A stretch of 64,000 nt of DNA from Blastomyces gilchristii SLH14081 (lineage: Eukaryota; Ascomycota; Eurotiomycetes; Onygenales; Ajellomycetaceae): positions 2,049,148 through 2,113,147 of the forward strand of contig NW_003101682.1 in assembly GCF_000003855.2 (NCBI RefSeq). Reading direction: 5' to 3'. A program made the position numbers and the translations under genes. Shown in pieces: positions 58,960 to 64,000 of this stretch. Within the stretch, counting starts at the first letter, position 1. Every line of letters starts with the position of its first letter. The notes under the pieces were generated by a model. The model was not told the origin of the DNA, did no database searches, and worked only from the letters and a program-made list of their open reading frames with translations.

Positions 58960-59271
58960 ATGGATCCCGTGCTTGTCATCGGTGGGGTGCGGTGGCCTAC
59001 GACTGACTACACCTAGTTAAAAAATAATACCTCGGCAACGCAGCCGACGCACACATTCTCGCCGCAAAAACCCTGCTCAGCCCGTCCACACTGGACGACA
59101 GGCCCGTAGACGGCGAAGTATTCAACATCACCAACGACGAGCCCTGGCCGTTCTGGGACTTTGCGCACGCGATCTCAGCCGCGGCCGGGATACCCCGTCA
59201 CGAGCGTGTGGGTGGTGCCGCCGTTTGTGTTCTTCGCGCTCGCCGTGGTGCTTGAGTGGGACGTGTGGCTG
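58960..59271 (+). pseudogene. Fragment of ERG26-like sterol-4-alpha-carboxylate 3-dehydrogenase
   Basis: The relic starts ATGGATCCCGTGCTTGTCATC (MDPVLVIGG), the typical Erg26 start with the first half of the Rossmann GxxGxxG. One extra G then shifts the frame before CGGL. About 200 residues, including the catalytic YxxxK, are missing. From about 59030 a downstream piece follows: LGNAADAHILAAKTLLSP and DGEVFNITNDEPWPFWDFAH. One extra base (A at 59190) shifts to GYPVTSVWVVPPFVFFALAV before a GTAAGT. The second piece is GC-rich and stands out from its AT-rich flanks. The functional ERG26 must be elsewhere, because ergosterol synthesis needs it; this copy cannot make an enzyme. Confidence 0.8.
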
Positions 59272-60112
59272 GGTAAGTCAGTATGAAAGGGCGTATTTGG
59301 GGAGTTGTGAAAATGATAAGAAGAAGTGAAGGAGGCTTCGCGTGCAAGGCTGGGAGGGCGAATAATGTAATGATAAACAGAAAATCGCCCTAATATTTTA
59401 AACTTTGATTCAAGTTGGTTGCCGCGTTCAGAGAGGTAAATTAACTATTATTTAGAATGATCGTCGTTCTGGTTCAACTTTGCTAGGGCGTAATTCCTCT
59501 ACTCTCCTCCTCCATTCTGCTATCGCATCAAGCAGCACACCGAATCTCAGCAGCAACGTACTTCTACACGAGCTTATTTGGAGCTGAGCCTAGACATGCA
59601 AAACTTCGGCACCTTTTGTGAAACTTCTTTTTCGTATTTTAGGATGGACTGGACGAGGAAGGAAGGGAGCGCTGTAGCGACTGAACTGGCATGTGGAGAG
59701 AAGACTCTACAGTTACTTAGTACAATACATATACCACAGTCGGATTGCAAGTACACATCTATCTATGTCGTTCTATATATTTGGTTCCTAAAAAGAGCAT
59801 TTATGTGAATTAGCTTTAGTCTTCATCTGCGGAGATAACCTCACCGAAGCTCTGTGCGTGAGTGTATGTGTGAGGGGTTTGCCTACAATACTTGTAGCGT
59901 ACATATATCCCATCCCACCCATCACAGATCTGCCAAAAGGAGGAAGAAAGAAAATAAGGATTAAATAAAGATGCCGTCCATTCCATTCCATGCAATGCTA
60001 CCTACTACTATTATCACACAATGCTATCCCTTTAAAAATAAGAATAATAAAATAAAAACGATGAAACCAGAGTTGAGACAGACGCTATGTATCACCGTGC
60101 AATGAAAACAAG

Positions 60113-60149
60113 AAAAAAAAAAAAAAAAAAAAAGGGGGGGGGGGGGGGG
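60113..60149. repeat. Joined homopolymers A21 then G16
   Basis: Twenty-one A followed directly by sixteen G. G runs of this length can form G-quadruplexes and are prone to assembly error, so the exact lengths should not be trusted. Confidence 0.85.
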
Positions 60150-60472
60150 AAAGGGAGGCGTGCGCCTTGTCAGCAGTCAACATCAACATACGTCCAGCGC
60201 TCGCCCACAACATCCATTCCCCATTCCCCCATTCCCCCGCTACCACACTTCACCTCACAGACCCAGACCCAGACTCTACGTCTTCCTCTCTAATATCAGT
60301 ATCTGTAACTATGCCATACGGTATGCGTACGTCGAGCATGAAGTAGCTGACGCAGTAGGGGAAAAAAACACATCGGCGGTTATCCATCGAACCACGGCCC
60401 CCACCCCGGTAGGTACCTTTCTAAAAGCTCTACCTGCGATCGATATAATAAAGCTAGGACTAACACATAGAA

Positions 60473-60502
60473 GAAAAGAAAAGAAAAGAAAAGAAAAGAA
60501 AA
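60473..60502. repeat. (GAAAA)n simple repeat
   Basis: Five to six copies of AGAAA/GAAAA in tandem, followed within 50 bases by further irregular GAAAAAA repeats to about 60610, beyond the RBR ligase stop codon. Confidence 0.8.
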
Positions 60503-60711
60503 AGAGATAATAAAATAAAAACGAGGAAGGATAGGGAGAAGGAAGGGGATAAAGAAAACAAAGAAAAAAGAAAAAAAGAAAAAAGAAAAAAGGAAAAAAG
60601 GAAAAGGAGAAGATTGAGTATGGAATATTCGAGTATGGAAACTAAATCATATCTGTATGAGTATCGTCTGGGAGGGATCCCGCGGTTTGGCTATGGTGAT
60701 ACAGATTCATT

Positions 60712-62644
60712 TTAGTCGTCCAGGTCAACAGTGAAGGTCCATTCCTCTGTTATAAAAGGGGGGTTAGCGAAAGTAAGTAAACCGAGCCAGTATACATGTG
60801 GAATTTGGAAGAATGGAAAAGACAGCGATTGTGAACGAGCAGAAGGGAGAAAGCGAGGGAAGGGGGGGAGATGGAACTTACGGTTCTTCAGATTCTCCGC
60901 AGTGTCGCTCAACAGAATCACACGCCTCTTGTTGCAATAAGCTGTTTTGTCCAGGATATCGACTTTCAGCGCCGACAACTGATCAATAGGTCTTTCGAAC
61001 ATCTCGCTAAGGCTTTCAACCGCCATCTCCAAGTCTTTTTGATTGTCCTCGAAGATCTCCGTGAGGTTATTACGGGCAAGATAGAAAGCAAAAGCATACG
61101 TCCACTTCAGAGTTTGTCGACATTGTTGAAGGGCCTGGGATGCGGTATCGAGGAACTGAACTTCGATCCACGACAGCCCCGATTGCGACTGCAAGCTCGT
61201 CATTTTCTTCTCGGTCTTGAGATACAGGTCCTTGTCCAGTTTCGCGGATTGCTCATGGTTTGCGTAGCGATTGTAGTAGTGGAGGTATCGTTCAAGCGAT
61301 TGTCTCGAACGCGCCTGGGCATCGCGGGCCGTTGCTCCTGACTTCTCCTCGAAGCGGTTGCAGTTGTACCAACTAGTTCCATGCTCAGACCACGGCCCCA
61401 TACACATCCAGCAGAACTCATGCTTGCATTTTCGACAGGTCATATGGTTACAACCGCCGTTTTTCTCGATTGTGGACGAGCATTTTGGGCATTCTTTGGT
61501 GTTTGCGGATATCCAGTTTGCCGTCTCTGAGTCATCTTTGCATTTCTTTAGCCATTTTTTGACTAGGGAACAAGGGGGTGGTTGGTGGTCGTCAAGGGTG
61601 CAGCCGAAGCAAAAACTATGGCTGCACCTGCAGTGGACGGTGGGGACTATGCGATTAAGCTGGCGTTTCTTCACCGGACAGTCTATTGCATATTCGCAGT
61701 TTGGAGCAGGACACCACTTCAGGTTCTCTTTGTCGTCCACATAGGTCCGCATTAGAAGCAGATGATATCTACAGAACAAAGGAGTTGATGTTAGCTTATT
61801 TTAACTAAATAAGAGAACGGGGGAACGAGATTCAACTAGGAAGTAATGTACCTGTCCTGTAAATCATCCGTCACCAGCAAGTCTAACGTCTTCGAGTCGA
61901 CGATGCGATGACAATTGCTCTGGGGGCACTCTATTCTCGCAGCCTCTCCTTCCTCTCCGATTTTCTGGCCAAGGTAATGGCGATAGCATTCAACACAGAA
62001 CCGATGACCACATCGCATAGAATACGTCTCCATGCCCGGCCCGTCTTCACAGCAAATGTCGCACATAAACCCAGGGACGATCTCTGTCTTTGGGGTACCT
62101 GAAAAGGCAGAACCGATACCGGCTTCTTCCTGTATTCTATCGTGGTCCTCCATGTATGACTCGATCAGTTTCTCCCTGTTCCATCGGCCAAACCGCAACA
62201 GGATAGCCGCTGATTCTGGAGGCAGGCCAAGTATCGAGGAAACCTCGTTTATTTGCGAGCTCTGTTCCCGTTGGATATCATCTGGACTCAAGACCTTAAA
62301 ATCGACCTCGAAAGGTTTTTGAGTTTGCTTGACGATCTCCTTATCGTAAAAGGAGCCGCCAAGATCATCATCATCGCCAAAATCTGCGGTTCAAAAAAGG
62401 AACATAGCTGTTAGAACATGGTCATAATAGGGATACATAAATTACCCCGTGATAACCGGCGTTTAAAAGAAAAATATCGAGGACAGTTGAGAAGATAGGG
62501 GATAAAAAAAAAAAGGTAATAAGCAAGAGAATAAATTAGGCTCGTAAGCTTACCGCCCCCAAGGCTCTCGTCATCACTCCCCTGCATATCCAGAATATCA
62601 CCTTGACTCGAGCCGTCACTCATAAAGTCATCGTCTGAGTCCAT
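60712..62644 (-). CDS. RBR-type E3 ubiquitin ligase, Ariadne family
   Basis: Four exons: 62644-62554, 62383-61852, 61768-60882 and 60746-60712 (514 aa). The acidic N-terminus (MDSDDDFMSDGSSQGD; GDFGDDDDLGG) is typical of Ariadne/HHARI. A UBA-like region (SSILGLPPESAAILLRFGRW) precedes RING1 (CDICCEDGPG...CGHRFCVECY). The IBR (WCPAPNCEYAIDC...HSFCFGC) and RING2 (CPKCSSTIEKNGGCNHMTC) follow; the RING2 GGC-NHM cysteine is the expected thioester-forming residue. The C-terminal half is the helical Ariadne domain (RYLHYYNRYANHEQSA; ALQQCRQTLKWTYAFAFYL), which autoinhibits the human protein and responds to neddylated cullins. The last exon has only 11 codons. RBR ligases pass ubiquitin from an E2 to their own cysteine and then to substrate. 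Substrates here are unknown. Confidence 0.95.
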
Positions 62645-64000
62645 ACTAGCAGTCGTTGCGGTCGTAGCCGGCGTTGCAAGGTCAGCAACGACCGTGGTAG
62701 GAGACGGGCCACCCGAATCCTCAAGGGCCTGGCGGACCCTCTTGTGAACAGGTACCCTCTCAAGTCCCGTGGCTGTTGATCTCGAACCCTTGATGGTGTA
62801 GTCGTCCACCGCCTGCGACGCACTTCTCTTCCTTGGTTGGGGAGGCGTTGTGAAGAGCGTGGAGAGTAACTTGGGGATGAACAATGAAGAGGAGGGAGGG
62901 AAGGGCGGGGGGGTTTATGCGGGAAATCAAGAACGAGTGTGTGTATATTCTACCTCGGCTGGGCGTTGTCCGAAAGAAAGCTGGGGAGGGTGTAGGAGCC
63001 TAGTAGAGGTGGTGGGAAGTTTCAAAGAGGGAGCTGGAGCGGGTTGAATAGGTTGAATAGGTAGAATAGGTAATGGAGGAGGAGGATGGATGTAGCATGG
63101 ATGTGGGGGGAATCTCTCGACGGGAGGCTGAGGAGGGAGGGAGGGCGTGTGACTAGCCAGGAGAAAGTTGGAGGAGGGAGGAAAAGTGGCGTGGAAGAAG
63201 TATCTATTCACTGAGGGGGGGGGTTTCGGGATCATTGACTGTTGTTATATCGAACTGGGGATCCAGGAGGCAAGGGAGGATGCCTTGCTCTGGCTTGCTT
63301 TGCTGTGCAGTGCTTTGTGTCTCGTTGTTGGAGTGCCGGCGGATGGGGCTTATCGGGGCGAGTCTTGACGCCTGAAAAGACACAGCCAGGTATTTCTTTA
63401 TCTGCGGCTAACTAACTAACTAACTAGCGGAGGGAGCCTTATAAATAGGTGTCAATATCCCGCTACTTACCAGGCAAACATCCCAGCAGCAAAACAGGCA
63501 ATCAATTTCTTGAATTCAGCCTCCGATGAAGCTTCATTTTCATTCCAACATCATTCTGGAACCTGCAAACAAAACGAACGGGACGCCAGAAAACTTTAAC
63601 TTGTCCTTTTGGCTAAATATAAAAAACTAAATAAATAACTAAATATCTACCAGCTGCCAAAGATATCCCGAAGAAACTCCTTAGAAATGCAGATGCAGAG
63701 TATTTGTCATTTCAATGCCGACACATATTGATGGCCATCATTGAATGGACCCTTTCGCTGTCAGCCATTTGCAGCTCAACTTTCGTAACAAATTGTCCGT
63801 TATACTTTCTATGAACCTCTGGAGCCTCCTCCCAACTCCACATCCCGCCAGAACATATTTCAAAAAGGAAGAGGAGGAGGAAATGAAGATGAGGTAATAA
63901 AAAAGATAAACAAAAATAAAAAGAAGGCAGAATTTCTACCTGGAAGGAGTCGTTGACAAGTGTCACGACAAACTAGCCCTCAAAACAGCGTATCACAGTC
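62645..64000. other. Upstream region of the RBR ligase to the window end
   Basis: About 1.36 kb. The minus strand is open through 62645-62884 upstream of the chosen ATG, and an upstream in-frame ATG at 62884 would add about 80 residues; the shorter start fits Ariadne better. The rest is purine-rich with short G runs (63213-63221). No gene is supported up to the end. Confidence 0.45.

Larger units (their letters stand above)
59272..60711. other. Spacer with simple repeats
   Basis: About 1.4 kb without a gene. It holds an A21-G16 double homopolymer (60113-60149), a (GAAAA)n array (about 60473-60502) and further A/G-rich repeats to 60610 on the 3' side of the RBR ligase gene. Confidence 0.55.

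Overview
This window is nuclear DNA of a filamentous ascomycete. Genes are dense, run on both strands, and carry several short (about 50-170 bp) GT-AG introns with CTAAC/CTGAC-like branch sites. Products match Pezizomycotina orthologues, and AT-rich or homopolymer-rich spacers separate genes. Protein similarity from memory, plus a relic of a DUF7924-type gene, suggests Eurotiomycetes, order Onygenales, probably the Ajellomycetaceae. The lineage is an inference; no database was searched. Exon boundaries below were built by hand from splice motifs, reading phase and family alignment.

Layout. 1-220: 3' end of a polyol-type SDR. 716-3352 (-): Kid/KIF22-like kinesin. 4461-6247 (-): MFS monocarboxylate-type transporter. 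8890-10512 (-): intronless carotenoid-cleavage-type oxygenase between two gene-poor spacers. 14839-15503 (+): frameshifted hemerythrin-like gene. 16042-17585 (-): AIM24, divergent from ATM1 (18071-20792, +). 22924-23326 (+): small 86-aa protein. 24799-28250 (-): VAC14. 28789 to at least 31370 (-): RAD54. 31740-32966 (+): SLC25 carrier. 33476-34074 (-): BUD20. 35444-38543 (+): mitochondrial aconitase. 40720-41936 (+): LACTB2-like metallo-beta-lactamase. 43006-44903 (+): trehalose-6-phosphate synthase. 45867-46598 (+): mitoribosomal uS17. 47548-50384 (-): MIT-AAA ATPase (Sap1/spastin-like) with a one-base frameshift. 52143-53935 (-): mitoferrin. 55867-57638 (+): decayed DUF7924 gene. 58960-59271 (+): ERG26 fragment. 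60712-62644 (-): Ariadne-type RBR ubiquitin ligase.

How the genes relate. This is mainly a housekeeping stretch. Many products act in mitochondria: AIM24, ATM1, aconitase, uS17m, mitoferrin, and perhaps the other SLC25 carrier. Mitoferrin imports iron, ATM1 exports an Fe-S-related product, and aconitase is a 4Fe-4S enzyme, so a mitochondrial iron theme is visible, possibly by chance. The accessory or decaying parts are the oxygenase with its gene-poor flanks, the hemerythrin relic, and a decay island at about 55.6-60.2 kb. That island holds two broken genes, unexplained coding-like scraps and long homopolymers. No tRNA, rRNA, CRISPR array or intact transposon was recognised.
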